A stretch of 64,000 nucleotides of DNA from Maribacter antarcticus DSM 21422 (GCF_000621125.1 NZ_JHZC01000007.1:286685-350684), one strand, 5' to 3'; numbered from the stretch's first letter, positions 1 to 10,014 are shown. Notes: generated from the sequence alone by a model not told the origin. Translations and numbers: made by a program.

Positions 1-852
<852 letters not shown>

Positions 853-874
853 AAAACACTAAGATTGATTACAT

Positions 875-3697
875 ATGAAACGAAGAAACTTTGTTAAAAC
901 CAGTATAGCTGCTACATCGGGAGCATTTTTTGTCAACTCAATTTTTGGATGTGTAAATCCGGCTTTGGAAACCGGTTCCCTTGACGAGATTTATCGAGGT
1001 TTTCAAAATCCGCCGGTTGATTCACGAGTCTTTGTACGTTGGTGGTGGAACGGCAACCGGCTTACGAAAAAGGAGATTTTACGAGAACTTGATGTAATGA
1101 AAGCTGCCGGAATAGGTGGTGTTGAAATCAATCCGATTGCATTTCCTCGTGATACCGATCCGGTGGGGTACAAAGCCCTAACCATTTTTGAAGATGATTG
1201 GCTGGATATGTTGCAAACAGCACTTGAGGGAGCAAAGGAACGAGGCATTATCTGCGATATGATTGTTGGTTCAGGTTGGCCTTTTGGTGGCGAGTTTCTG
1301 AAAAAAGAGGAGCAGTCGCAAATGGTAACTATCGAAACCATTAATTTAAAAGGAGGGGAGAATTATAAATTCAAAATAAATGAATTACTGGATAGAGTAA
1401 ATCCCAATGTTCATTCGAAAAATAAAACCGTTTATAAAGATCTGTTAATGGCACGTTTACTTCCAAAAAATTCAACCGAATTTGTTGAGGGAGAAAATTT
1501 GATGCAAAGCATAAGTAACGAAGAACTTTCTGTTGATGTGCCGGAAGGTAGTTTTGTTTTGTATTATGTGGTAAAACTTACCGGATATATGGCGGTTATT
1601 AACGGTGCTCCTGGGGCAGGCGGACCGGTGTTAAATCATTATAGTAAAGAGGCCACCGAAGGATACCTGAATAAGGTTTCCGGGCATATTTCCGGTAAAA
1701 TCGGAAATATGGGAGACTACATTCGAGCCATGTTTTGCGACAGCATGGAATTGGAAGGCGCCAATTGGAATGACGATTTACCTGCTGAGTTTGAGAAAAG
1801 AAGAGGCTACTCTTTGATTCCCTATTTACCTTTTGTCCTAAAAAAAGTGGGGCACATGGGAAATCCGTTGGATGAGGAATATGGGACAAAATTACCGGAG
1901 GAGGTTACAGAACAGATTAAGCGCGTTGATTTGGATTTTTACCAAACCAGGATTGAACTGTTTAAGGAACGCTTTATCGATACTTTTAACGACTGGTGTC
2001 ATCGCAACCATGTAAAATCCAGAATGCAGGCATACGGCCGTGGCATGCATCCGCTAGAAGCAAGTATGGAGATTGATATTCCAGAGTGCGAAACCTGGTT
2101 GTTTAAAGATGTAGGCAGGGAATATCCCGATACAGGTTTAGCTGGCAGAGCACCTAGGATGTGTAATAAATATGTTTCGTCGGGAGCCGCATTGGCAGGG
2201 AAAAAGATTGTAAGCTGTGAAGAGATAACAAATACCGCCATGGCGTTTATGGCAACGCTCGAAAACATAAAGGTTGCCGGAGACCAAAGCAATATTTCGG
2301 GGGTGAACCACTCCATTTTACATGGTTTTAATTATTCGCCACCAGAGGCTAAATTTCCAGGCTGGATTCGTTATGGAGCTTATTTTAACGAACGAAATAC
2401 CTGGTGGCCGTATTTTAGAAAATGGGCAGATTACAAGGCCCGGATTTCATATGTACTACAAAATGCCACCCCTCAGGCTAATGTTGCCATTCTTCAGCCC
2501 CTTACGGATTTATGGTTAAAGCATGGTCCGCAGCGTGATCCCTTTCCGCAAAAATGGTATCCCGAATATCAAAATAACCTTTGGGAAGCCATCCATCAAA
2601 ATGGTGGAGGCTGTGATTATGTAAGCGAAAACATTATCAATAATGCTACTTTCAAAAAGGGTAAAATGATATATAATGAACGTAGTTATTCTACCCTGCT
2701 GCTCCCCGAAATAGAAACCCTGGATTTAAAAACTGCCCAATCATTAGCTGATTTTGTGGAAGACGGTGGAAAAATTGTCTTTATCGGAAAGAAACCATAC
2801 AAATCGCCGACGTATATAAACGGCGATGCCAGTGATGAGGCTATTAAAAACATTGTGAATGATTTAATAAAAACTAATAATGGGATTGTATATCCTTCAC
2901 CGACCGGTGATGTGATTCAGTGGTACGGAGAATTACAGAATGAAATTGGTCTCAGACCTTATGTGAGATTTGACAAAACACATAAATATTTAAGCCAATC
3001 GAATTACCTGATTGGAGAGCATTGTCTGTTTTTTATTGTCAATTCAAGTTTGTCGGAACACATATCGGTGAAGGCCGAATTTCAAGTGAAAGAAAAACTC
3101 CGTCCCTGGATATGGAATCCCGAAACAGGAGAAAAATTGCTTTATCCAACGAATGGAAGCAACAATAAAATTCAACTGGAACTTCCACGTGCTACCTCAG
3201 TAATGATTGTATTCGAGTCAGAAATAGAAGGAGAACAATTCCAGCCAATGAATTTCAACCAGCAGGAAAAGGAATTAGTCGGAGCATGGCAATTGCAGTT
3301 AAATCACATAAACGGGGAAAAGCAAAAGTTGGAATTAAATTCATTGACAAATCTGATCGAAATTAAGGAGACAAAAGAATTTGCAGGCGAAGTTATTTAC
3401 GAAAAAACAATAAATATCGACTCAAACAATTACCAAAAACTCGATTTGGGAGATGTTCAGGGAGTTTCAGAACTGACTGTAAATGGTAAACTTATCGGAA
3501 CCAAGTGGTATGGGGCTCATGTTTATAACATTAAAGATGTCCTGAAAAAAGGGAAAAATAATATGTCAATTAAATTGATCACCATCACCGGGAATTATAT
3601 GAAAAGTTTAAAGGATAACCCGGTTGCAATGGGCTGGACAAGACATCAGGATTATTATCCGATGGGGATTATGGGGCCGGTCCGTATGATTAAATAA
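875..3697 (+). CDS. GH106-like glycoside hydrolase (alpha-L-rhamnosidase family), exported
   Basis: A 940-residue exported enzyme. The N-terminus has a twin-arginine-like start (MKRRNFVKTSIAATSG) followed by a hydrophobic run and a cysteine (NSIFGCVNP) that fits a lipobox, so it is probably a Tat-exported or lipid-anchored protein. Near residue 47 the sequence PPVDSRVFVRWWWNGNRLTK matches the start of the catalytic region of GH106 alpha-L-rhamnosidases and related families; the barrel-like middle has many Trp and Glu residues and the C-terminus (VNGKLIGTKWYGAHVYNIKD) looks like a jelly-roll carbohydrate-binding domain. Known GH106 enzymes release rhamnose from plant or algal polysaccharides. 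No SusC/SusD pair is adjacent, so the substrate is not indicated by context. It is the first gene inside the katG-repeat-bounded segment and is followed by a long hairpin. Confidence 0.78.
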   Translation: MKRRNFVKTSIAATSGAFFVNSIFGCVNPALETGSLDEIYRGFQNPPVDSRVFVRWWWNGNRLTKKEILRELDVMKAAGIGGVEINPIAFPRDTDPVGYKALTIFEDDWLDMLQTALEGAKERGIICDMIVGSGWPFGGEFLKKEEQSQMVTIETINLKGGENYKFKINELLDRVNPNVHSKNKTVYKDLLMARLLPKNSTEFVEGENLMQSISNEELSVDVPEGSFVLYYVVKLTGYMAVINGAPGAGGPVLNHYSKEATEGYLNKVSGHISGKIGNMGDYIRAMFCDSMELEGANWNDDLPAEFEKRRGYSLIPYLPFVLKKVGHMGNPLDEEYGTKLPEEVTEQIKRVDLDFYQTRIELFKERFIDTFNDWCHRNHVKSRMQAYGRGMHPLEASMEIDIPECETWLFKDVGREYPDTGLAGRAPRMCNKYVSSGAALAGKKIVSCEEITNTAMAFMATLENIKVAGDQSNISGVNHSILHGFNYSPPEAKFPGWIRYGAYFNERNTWWPYFRKWADYKARISYVLQNATPQANVAILQPLTDLWLKHGPQRDPFPQKWYPEYQNNLWEAIHQNGGGCDYVSENIINNATFKKGKMIYNERSYSTLLLPEIETLDLKTAQSLADFVEDGGKIVFIGKKPYKSPTYINGDASDEAIKNIVNDLIKTNNGIVYPSPTGDVIQWYGELQNEIGLRPYVRFDKTHKYLSQSNYLIGEHCLFFIVNSSLSEHISVKAEFQVKEKLRPWIWNPETGEKLLYPTNGSNNKIQLELPRATSVMIVFESEIEGEQFQPMNFNQQEKELVGAWQLQLNHINGEKQKLELNSLTNLIEIKETKEFAGEVIYEKTINIDSNNYQKLDLGDVQGVSELTVNGKLIGTKWYGAHVYNIKDVLKKGKNNMSIKLITITGNYMKSLKDNPVAMGWTRHQDYYPMGIMGPVRMIK

Positions 3698-3713
3698 TTA
3701 GATATAAACCACC

Positions 3714-3846
3714 CTAACAAGCGGTCATAAGTAAGGCAGGGGAATGTGTTAAATTTGAAATTGAAAACATGTAACAAACGGTGTTGCAGTTTGATAAGTT
3801 GTAGCTTAAAAATCCCGCACTACTGATACCGCAGGCCGTTATGGGC
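3714..3846 (+). repeat. Long imperfect hairpin (unit a), cassette-boundary-like
   Basis: Non-coding stretch between the GH106-like gene and the lipoprotein gene. The left arm, CTAACAAGCGGTCATAAGTA then GGCAGGG, pairs imperfectly with the right arm CCCGCACTACTGATACCGC. The outer ends are TAAC (3715-3718) and GTTATGGGC (3838-3846). The phrase CCCGCACTACT recurs in unit c at 9321. The layout, AAC end, long stem-loop, GTT end, is like other units in this window and resembles an integron attC site in form only. No integrase is visible. Confidence 0.55.
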
Positions 3847-3924
3847 AATTAACACATACGGTCGGAGCAAGCTGAAAATAGAACTCAAACAGGCATAAGC
3901 ATTTAGAAATAAGTTGCAGTAAAA

Positions 3925-4647
3925 ATGAAAAGAACTATACTTTACTTAATTGGAATCCTAAGCGGATTATTATTTAGTGTAACATCGTGTAATAAAGATT
4001 GTGATACGAATCCACAACAAAACACTAATACACTGCAGACCTTAGTTACACGAACTTATACAGGTGTACTTGTTGGCTCAACAGGGGCTTATGAATTGAA
4101 TTTAATTGAAAATGGTGCAATCGCTTCTGTTGTATTTGATGACGAAACTTATAATTTGTATTCTAACGAAACTTTAGAAAACAGTCAAAGTTTAACATTA
4201 AGCGATGGTTCTATTTCATTAACTGTCGAAGTTGATGAAAATGGAGATAACCCAGCAATATCATTTACAATTCCAGGACATAATATTGAAGCAACCATAG
4301 TTTTATCAAATCAAACGAATCCAAATCGAAATTATATTGGATCAACAGAAAGTGTTAGTCCTAGTGAAGCAAAAGTTTACAGAACAACGTTTAACCTTAC
4401 TCTTCACGATGGCAATAAATGGACAGGTATTGAAAGAGTTGATTTAGATATTGACCCTGGTAATCCTAACCATCAAAGTGCTCAAGGGCAAACTATAAAA
4501 GTTGATGGAACTTTTATAGAAAATGAGAGTACTGTTATCTTAACTAGGAGTAATTCTATTTATACTCTATACAAAGTTAGCGATGAGTTGAAATTATATC
4601 AAGCCGCTGGTGGCACGTTTGAAGTTATGCTGACTCAAGTAAATTAA
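3925..4647 (+). CDS. Hypothetical lipoprotein, 240 aa
   Basis: Begins MKRTILYLIGILSGLLFSVTSC, a signal peptide with a lipobox-type cysteine at residue 22, so it is likely an SPII lipoprotein of the cell envelope. The mature part is rich in Thr, Ser, Asn and beta-type sequence and looks like a small beta-sandwich or barrel; no catalytic motif was recognised. An acidic linker and several NxT-rich turns are seen. The gene sits alone between hairpin units a and b, with no partner in the same orientation within 200 bases. I do not recognise the family. Its base use is more AT-rich than the katG end. Confidence 0.75.
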   Translation: MKRTILYLIGILSGLLFSVTSCNKDCDTNPQQNTNTLQTLVTRTYTGVLVGSTGAYELNLIENGAIASVVFDDETYNLYSNETLENSQSLTLSDGSISLTVEVDENGDNPAISFTIPGHNIEATIVLSNQTNPNRNYIGSTESVSPSEAKVYRTTFNLTLHDGNKWTGIERVDLDIDPGNPNHQSAQGQTIKVDGTFIENESTVILTRSNSIYTLYKVSDELKLYQAAGGTFEVMLTQVN

Positions 4648-4662
4648 AAAACCCAATAACAA

Positions 4663-4724
4663 AAGCTAAGAAAACAGAACCTCCCTTCGGGACGGCGCTA
4701 TTCCTTAGCTTAGTCGTTGTAAGC
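4663..4724 (+). repeat. Short hairpin (unit b) ending in GTTGTAAGC
   Basis: Starts 15 bases after the lipoprotein stop. Arms AGCTAAG (4674-4680 region) and CTTAGCT (4703-4709 region) enclose an inner CTCCC-TTCG-GGACGG hairpin, so it may also act as a terminator. The outer ends are AATAAC and GTTGTAAGC, the same AAC...GTT layout as units d and f. An IS3-end-like sequence begins directly after it. Confidence 0.5.
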
Positions 4725-4729
4725 AATTT

Positions 4730-4748
4730 TGGACCGTCCTGAAATATG
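4730..4748 (+). repeat. Solo IS3-type terminal inverted repeat remnant
   Basis: TGGACCGTCCTGAAATATG here resembles the left end of the IS3-family element at 18045 (TGACCCGTTCTGAAATATG), differing at four of 19 positions. It directly follows the GTTGTAAGCAATT end of hairpin b, as the IS3 copy follows hairpin f. No transposase remains, so this is likely a scar. Confidence 0.4.
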
Positions 4749-4762
4749 ACCACACAATTACA

Positions 4763-4855
4763 AAAGGAGCAATAGATGTAATAGGAGCAGAAATAATTAT
4801 GAAGAGCACTATTGGAAATGGAACCTCTGTTACTCTTAACATTCCAAAAACTTAA
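4763..4855 (+). pseudogene. Histidine kinase C-terminal fragment
   Basis: In the frame ending at TAA 4853-4855 the translation reads AIDVIGAEIIMKSTIGNGTS then VTLNIPKT. This is the typical end of a sensor kinase ATPase domain (the last beta strands, IxSxxGxGTxVxLxIP). About 30 residues remain and there is no start codon. Just after it (4864) a second reading frame begins MYRIIIITD, like the first strand of a response-regulator receiver domain, and then stops. I infer the remains of a kinase-regulator pair. Family assignment is by motif only. Confidence 0.5.
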
Positions 4856-4916
4856 ATAAGCAGTATGTATAGAATAATAATTATAACAGATAGAAGAAGT
4901 TTACGATACTCTCTTA

Positions 4917-5129
4917 ATGGAAGGTTATAGTGTTTTCCCGGCTGAAAGTGAATTTTGTTTTATAGAAGACATTAAAAAACAGATGCATCCAGAAGTTTTA
5001 AAACTATACCCTAGTGCAGAGTTACCTCATTTAAAATCAGAAATAAAAAGTAAAAAGATATGTGAAATTATCAATAATCCTGTTGGATTAATTCTTAACA
5101 GCCACTTTTTGAGTAGCTCTATGTATTAA
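4917..5129 (+). CDS. Small ORF, 70 aa, doubtful
   Basis: An ATG-started frame (MEGYSVFPAESEFCFIEDIK) in the decayed stretch between the kinase fragment and the intact histidine kinase. It is charged, has no signal peptide or membrane segment, and matches no family I know. It could be a small gene, a fragment of the decayed regulator, or chance. The next gene starts 35 bases downstream on the same strand. Confidence 0.25.
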   Translation: MEGYSVFPAESEFCFIEDIKKQMHPEVLKLYPSAELPHLKSEIKSKKICEIINNPVGLILNSHFLSSSMY

Positions 5130-5164
5130 GAGTTTTATCATAAATCAAAATACAATATTGTAAA

Positions 5165-7480
5165 ATGAGAGAAAGATCGCGAAACGAGAGGAAGGCGCAC
5201 TTTTTGGAAACGATTAATGCGTTCGGTTCTATACTAATGCGGACTAGTTCGACGCAAGAGTCCGCTTGGTGTGTTGCGAAGCACGCCGTTGGAGAGTTAG
5301 GATACATTGATTGCATTATTTACTTGATCAATGATGATGGAGAACTTTATCAATGTGCAGCTCACGGAAATAAAAATCCCACTGCACAAGATGTTCTGAA
5401 CCCTATTAAATTGAAAATGGGTGAAGGTATTTGTGGACACGTTGCCCTCACAGGAGTAAGTGAGATTATTGCCAACACTTCAAAAGACCCAAGATATATA
5501 GTTGATGATGAAGATCGACATTCAGAGATAACGGTGCCTATTCTTTCGGATGGCCTTGTAATCGGAATTATCGATTCTGAGCATCCAGAGAAAGATTACT
5601 TTTCAAATCATGACTTGGATATATTGAATACGATAGCATCTATGCTATCTTTCAAAATTTCTCAATCAAAAGCAATTGAAGAACTGGCCATTATTAACAA
5701 AGAACTTGCCATTCAAAACGAAGAGAAACAAAAACGTGCAGACGAATTAGCCATTGCCAATACAGAACTTACCTTTCAAAATGAAGAGAAACAAAAACGA
5801 GCAGATGAATTAGCCATTGCCAATACAGAACTTACCTTTCAAAATGAAGAGAAACAAAAACGAGAAAAGGAATTAACTCTTGCTAACAGAGAAAAAGAAA
5901 AACAAGCAAATGTATTAACCATCGCTGTCAAAGAGCTTGCCTTTCAAAACGAGCTAGAAAAGACCCGCATCGAAACAGAATCTATTGCTAAGGAATTGCG
6001 TCAGTTTATTGAAACGGCCAATGCGCCAATTTTTGGAATAGACAATAAAGGGTTGGTAAACGAATGGAACCAGACTTCTGAAAAAATTACTGGATTTAAA
6101 AAAGAAGACGTTTTAGGTCAAAATTTAGTTAAAAATTATATCACCAAAAATTACCAAGTTGCAGTAAAAAAAGTATTAGACAATGCACTAAAAGGTGAAG
6201 AAACTGCCAACTACGAGTTTCCGTTATTTACCAAAAGTGGTAAGCGTATAATGGTTTTACTCAACTCATCTACGCGTAGAAATGTAGAGGGTAAAATTAT
6301 TGGAGTGCTAGGTGTAGGACAAGATATTTCTGAAATGGATAAACTGCGTACCCAATCAGAATCTGTTGCCAAAGAATTGCGCCAGTTTATTGAAACCGCC
6401 AATGCGCCAATTTTTGGCATAGATAATAAAGGTAGGGTAAACGAATGGAACCAAACTTCTGTAAAAATTACTGGATTTACAAAAGACGAGGTATTAGGTA
6501 AAAATTTGGTCGAAACGTATATCACCCAAGATTACCAAAAACAAGTAAAAGAAGTATTAGACAATGCCCTAAAAGGACAAGAAACTGCCAACTACGAATT
6601 TCCGCTATTTACCAAAAAGGGACAACGTATAATGGTATTATTAAATGCATCTACACGTAGAGATACTGAGGGTAAGATTACCGGAGTGCTCGGGGTAGGA
6701 CAAGATATTACCATTTTAAACGAATACAAAGAAAACTTAGAATCCAAGGTAGAATTCCGTACGCAAGAACTTCAAGAGTCCTTAGAACGTGAAAAGGAAT
6801 TGGGCCAGCTTAAAACTAGTTTTGTTTCGATGGCATCACATGAATTTAGAACACCACTCACATCGATAAGAGCCACTTCTGATGTGATTCTGAGGTACTT
6901 TGATAAGTTAAGTAAAGAGGATATTAACAAGCGTTTGATAAAGATTAAAAACGAAGTAAGTGACATGACCACCATACTAGAAGATATTTTAATTATTGGA
7001 AAATCTGATGCACAAAAATTAGACTATAATCCAGAACTTTTGGATATTATTTCTCTAATAAAAGACATCATTACTGAATACCAACTCAGTGAATTCAAAG
7101 ACAGAGACATAATCTATGATATCCCTTTACCTAAAATTATGATACAGGTAGATAAAAAATGGATTAAACACATGGTTCTTAATCTTCTTAGTAATGCACT
7201 GAAATATTCAAAAGATGATACACGAGTTGAAATCAGCATTAAAAAAGAGCAGGACAGTGTTTCTTTTTGTTTTAGAGATCGTGGTATTGGCATTTCAAAA
7301 GAAGATATTAAACTACTGCTTAGTCCTTTTCACAGAGGGAACAACGTAGGTGAAATTTCAGGCACAGGATTGGGATTATCTGTTTTACAAAAAGCAGTGG
7401 AGTTACATAAAGGTAAAATAGAGATTGAAAGCGAAATTAATATAGGCTCTAATTTTAAAGTGATTTTACCTGTTTTCTGA
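5165..7480 (+). CDS. GAF-PAS-PAS sensor histidine kinase, 771 aa
   Basis: A soluble sensor kinase without signal peptide or membrane helices. Domains: GAF (about residues 20-170), a coiled coil made of near-identical 21-residue repeats (about 172-265), two almost identical PAS domains (about 270-393 and 396-520), then HisKA with H-box SMASHEFRTPLTSIRA (phospho-accepting His near residue 557) and HATPase with N-box LNLLSNALKYSKDD, G1 DRGIGI and G2 GTGLGLSV. It should autophosphorylate in response to a cytosolic ligand or redox signal and pass phosphate to a receiver, most simply the REC domain of the next gene, 38 bases downstream. The two PAS copies differ in only a few residues, pointing to a recent internal duplication. 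The start is the first ATG of the open frame; the signal is unknown. Confidence 0.9.
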   Translation: MRERSRNERKAHFLETINAFGSILMRTSSTQESAWCVAKHAVGELGYIDCIIYLINDDGELYQCAAHGNKNPTAQDVLNPIKLKMGEGICGHVALTGVSEIIANTSKDPRYIVDDEDRHSEITVPILSDGLVIGIIDSEHPEKDYFSNHDLDILNTIASMLSFKISQSKAIEELAIINKELAIQNEEKQKRADELAIANTELTFQNEEKQKRADELAIANTELTFQNEEKQKREKELTLANREKEKQANVLTIAVKELAFQNELEKTRIETESIAKELRQFIETANAPIFGIDNKGLVNEWNQTSEKITGFKKEDVLGQNLVKNYITKNYQVAVKKVLDNALKGEETANYEFPLFTKSGKRIMVLLNSSTRRNVEGKIIGVLGVGQDISEMDKLRTQSESVAKELRQFIETANAPIFGIDNKGRVNEWNQTSVKITGFTKDEVLGKNLVETYITQDYQKQVKEVLDNALKGQETANYEFPLFTKKGQRIMVLLNASTRRDTEGKITGVLGVGQDITILNEYKENLESKVEFRTQELQESLEREKELGQLKTSFVSMASHEFRTPLTSIRATSDVILRYFDKLSKEDINKRLIKIKNEVSDMTTILEDILIIGKSDAQKLDYNPELLDIISLIKDIITEYQLSEFKDRDIIYDIPLPKIMIQVDKKWIKHMVLNLLSNALKYSKDDTRVEISIKKEQDSVSFCFRDRGIGISKEDIKLLLSPFHRGNNVGEISGTGLGLSVLQKAVELHKGKIEIESEINIGSNFKVILPVF
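5720..5908 (+). repeat. 63-bp in-gene tandem repeat (coiled-coil linker)
   Basis: Unit starts at 5720, 5783 and 5846, each 63 bases, coding for EEKQKRADELAIANTELTFQ plus N. The first two copies are nearly identical and the third is diverged in its second half. Flanking sequence on both sides (ELAIINKELAIQNE, LTIAVKELAFQNE) shows older copies. Because the unit is a multiple of three, copy number can change without breaking the frame; each step alters the helical linker by 21 residues. Confidence 0.85.
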
Positions 7481-7518
7481 CAGCCAATTAATCGAAATAA
7501 AATATACAAAAAACACTT

Positions 7519-8619
7519 ATGAAAGAATCAAGAATTTTAGTCATTGAGGACACTAAGAGTATACTAAATGAACTTAAAGCCATCTTAATTTTTGAGGGAA
7601 TGAAGGTGATTACTGCAGAAAATGGTCAAGACGGAATTGATAAAGCAAGAGAACACCTTCCTGATCTTATATTATGTGACATTATGATGCCAAAAAAAAA
7701 TGGCTACGAGGTATATGATGAAATAAAACAGGATTCCAATCTAATGCACACTCCCTTTTTATTCATTAGTGCAAAAGCTACTTCTGAAAATAGACGAGAA
7801 GGAATGATATTGGGTGCAGATGATTATATTACTAAACCTTTTGATGTTGACTTACTAATAAAATCTATTGAGACTCGTTTGCGCAAAGAGAAAAAAAGAA
7901 AGCAATCAGAAAAAAACAAGTTTAAAACACTGCAATACAATATTAGTTGTGCTATCCCACATGAATTATTGACACCGCTAAATGGTATTATTGGGTTTTC
8001 AGGCATAATGAAAGAGCCCGACTTCGAGATAAACGAAGAGGAAGTTAGAAATTTTTCCTTGGCGATTTATGATTCTAGCAATCGACTATTAAGTACGATA
8101 CAAAAATTTATTTATTATACAGAAATTGAATTGCTACTCAATGATGACGAAAAAAAAGCGGTCTTAAAAGAAGAAATTGCTGAGAACGCAGAATTTGAAT
8201 TAGAAGAACAAAGTCATATTATAGCTAAAAAATTCAATCGAAAATCTGACATTGAAATAAATATTAAGTCTTTTAATGCCAAAATAAGTTCCTTTCATTT
8301 TGAGATAATTATTGCCAATATTTTAGACAATGCCTTTAAGTTTTCAAATAAGGGAGACAAAGTTACTGTTGAGGTAGAACTAAAAGATACCCTAGCTAAT
8401 ATTACAATCATTGATAATGGAGTCGGTTTTGATGGAGTAACACTAGATGAAGTTGGAGCTTTCACACAGTTTAACCGATCAAAGATGGAGCAACAAGGTT
8501 TAGGACTTGGATTGATCACTAGTCAAAAACTTATAAACTGCTATGATGGAGAATTGAGTATAAGTAAAAACGAGCCTAAAGGAAGCCGTGTTAAATTATC
8601 GTTTTTGATAGCTGAATAA
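7519..8619 (+). CDS. Receiver domain-histidine kinase (REC-HisKA-HATPase), 366 aa
   Basis: N-terminal receiver domain (residues 1-120) with acidic pocket ED near 10-11, phospho-accepting Asp in LILCDIMMPKKNG (near 54), Thr/Ser in FISAKA and Lys in DDYITKPFD. A charged linker (KEKKRKQSEKNK) leads to a HisKA-like segment with IPHELLTPLNGIIGFSGIMK, in which the His is kept, and a HATPase with DNAFKFSNKGD, DNGVGFDG and QGLGLGLI. This reversed order (receiver first) suggests a phosphorelay node: the upstream kinase could phosphorylate the receiver, which gates the second kinase. No output DNA-binding protein is encoded nearby. The gene follows the GAF-PAS kinase by 38 bases and the two are probably one operon. 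Confidence 0.88.
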   Translation: MKESRILVIEDTKSILNELKAILIFEGMKVITAENGQDGIDKAREHLPDLILCDIMMPKKNGYEVYDEIKQDSNLMHTPFLFISAKATSENRREGMILGADDYITKPFDVDLLIKSIETRLRKEKKRKQSEKNKFKTLQYNISCAIPHELLTPLNGIIGFSGIMKEPDFEINEEEVRNFSLAIYDSSNRLLSTIQKFIYYTEIELLLNDDEKKAVLKEEIAENAEFELEEQSHIIAKKFNRKSDIEINIKSFNAKISSFHFEIIIANILDNAFKFSNKGDKVTVEVELKDTLANITIIDNGVGFDGVTLDEVGAFTQFNRSKMEQQGLGLGLITSQKLINCYDGELSISKNEPKGSRVKLSFLIAE

Positions 8620-8784
8620 AAAACGGTATAGTAACAATAGGTATGGTGCATTTTACAATGAAAGACCTAAAAATAAATATTATAGCAAAAAATACCATTT
8701 ACAGCGAGTTGAATAGGAAGTATTATAAAATACCAAACGCAGCATATTTAATTTTTTGTAAACAATAGCTCAAAAAGCGAAAAG

Positions 8785-8973
8785 ATGGATAAATTATTGA
8801 AAAGCAATATTTACACAGATATTATTTGGCTACTAATTGGTGTTATTGGAAGTCTATATTATTTCTTTAAACCTAGTTATTGGACATGTGCCATTTTCTC
8901 ATTTCTCGCTGTTTTATACCTAGTCAAAATAATCAATAACTTAATCCAAAAGAATGGTTCAAATTCCGAATAA
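8785..8973 (+). CDS. Small two-helix membrane protein, 62 aa
   Basis: MDKLLKSNIYTDIIWLLIGV starts a protein with two predicted membrane helices (about residues 12-30 and 33-52) separated by a short polar turn, and a polar tail KNGSNSE. No family recognised. It lies 165 bases after the REC-kinase gene on the same strand and before hairpin unit c. A role near the phosphorelay is possible but unsupported by sequence. Confidence 0.55.
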   Translation: MDKLLKSNIYTDIIWLLIGVIGSLYYFFKPSYWTCAIFSFLAVLYLVKIINNLIQKNGSNSE

Positions 8974-9155
8974 ATTGTAAGCTAAAAAAGCAAGTTTGTG
9001 AACGAACGAACCACTCTATCGAAATCTTTCTACAGATGCATTATTACGCAAATTTGCGCAAATGGACTTCAATCAGAGGCAAATTTTACGCAGAACTTTA
9101 ATCGGACTGAAAAATAACGGAATTTGACGTGCTTACTCAAACGTGTAGAAACTGA

Positions 9156-9346
9156 TTACAACAGAAGCTATAAGTAATGTGGGCTAAGTGCTAAATCGAA
9201 AGGTTTGTGTATTTTGATAAGGTTGAAAAACCTTTAGAATTTTACTTTAGACTAGAAAAAATAAATTAAAATAAAAAGATTTCGCTGAGCGTTATGGCGC
9301 GTGGAAATTGCTTCTCTACTCCCGCACTACTTATAAGCACTGTGTC
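9156..9346 (+). repeat. Long imperfect hairpin (unit c)
   Basis: Left arm AGCTATAAGTAATGTGGGC (9165-9183) and right arm CCCGCACTACTTATAAGC (9321-9338) are inverted copies with two or three mismatches; the outer left end is ACAAC (9158-9162) and the right ends in ACTGTGTC. The inner part holds further stems (GAAAGGTTT / AAACCTTT-like). This is the best-conserved relative of unit a. The stretch 8974-9155 before it has no gene that I can support. An IS110 remnant begins directly downstream. Confidence 0.6.
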
Positions 9347-9372
9347 AAAAAGTAAGTTTTTTCTTTAAATTT

Positions 9373-9702
9373 TCAAGAAACAAGTTGCTGTATCAAGTTG
9401 TTATTCTGCACAGCAAGAGCTTCATGCTTTTGCTGCTTTTTCTTTTCAAACCCTGCGTCGTAAACTTCTTCATTCTTCCACAAAGTGTACATGAGGATCA
9501 AGCACTTTCTCTGCACTACTATTAAGGCAACTAATGGCTTTGCTTTCTTGGACTTCAATCTATTATAGAATTGTTTCAATGTCAGGTTACACGGAACACA
9601 AGTAATCGAAGGCATTTGTAAGGCCGCCCTGATGTGACTGTTTCCCTTTTTACTGTTTCTCGTTTCCCCCTTAAAATTACCAGACTCCCGTAATACGATA
9701 TC
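9373..9702 (-). pseudogene. IS110-family transposase, C-terminal remnant
   Basis: On the minus strand, an open frame without start runs from the edge of the right katG repeat (about 9702) to TGA at 9373-9375. It reads RESGNFKGETRNSKKGNSHI then RAALQMPSI, LKQFYNRL and LMYTLWKNEEVYD, the conserved end of IS110/IS116/IS902 transposases (serine-containing C-terminal domain, with the GNSxIRxALxMP motif). The N-terminal DEDD RuvC-like domain is missing: the gene is cut exactly where the duplicated katG end starts. It cannot be active alone. It shows that an IS110 element sat at this junction and may have been involved in the rearrangement. Confidence 0.82.
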
Positions 9703-10014
9703 GCAACCGATTTTATAGCAACATGAATCAAGGCGATGAACTTAGATCGTTTTGATTTGGCTTAAGTGACATCAAGTTTTTAATAGTATAATAAAGTGGC
9801 CTGTAATAAGGCCACTTTATTTGTCTACCGATAGCTGTGGCCCAGAAGAATCCAGCGTGCTAAAATGGATTAACTAGTCGTTTGTAAGCGCATATTATAG
9901 ACATACTATAGCTGTAGTACCTTTCTGTTTCCTATAAATACTAGATTATGTATATCTTACTGCTATAAATGGAATATACGTACTAGCACGCATATTCAGT
10001 TGTTGGGCTTAATT
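9701..10014 (+). repeat. 314-bp direct repeat, right copy (decayed katG 3' end)
   Basis: Copy of 539-852. It carries the end of katG in the same phase (ATDFIATW region) but with TGG changed to TGA, the same AAAGTGGCC/GGCCACTTT terminator, and the downstream ~250 bases. It is joined on the left to a truncated IS110 gene and on the right to the start of a DUF3857 gene whose TTG start (10013) overlaps the last two bases. No gene lies in it. Confidence 0.9.

Noticed and set aside
875..3697. Polysaccharide utilisation locus
   Set aside because: One glycoside hydrolase with no SusC/SusD pair, sulfatase or sugar regulator adjacent; insufficient for a PUL call.
5690..5960. CRISPR-like or non-coding tandem repeat
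   Set aside because: The 63-bp repeats are in frame within the sensor kinase and code for a coiled coil; there are no unique spacers.
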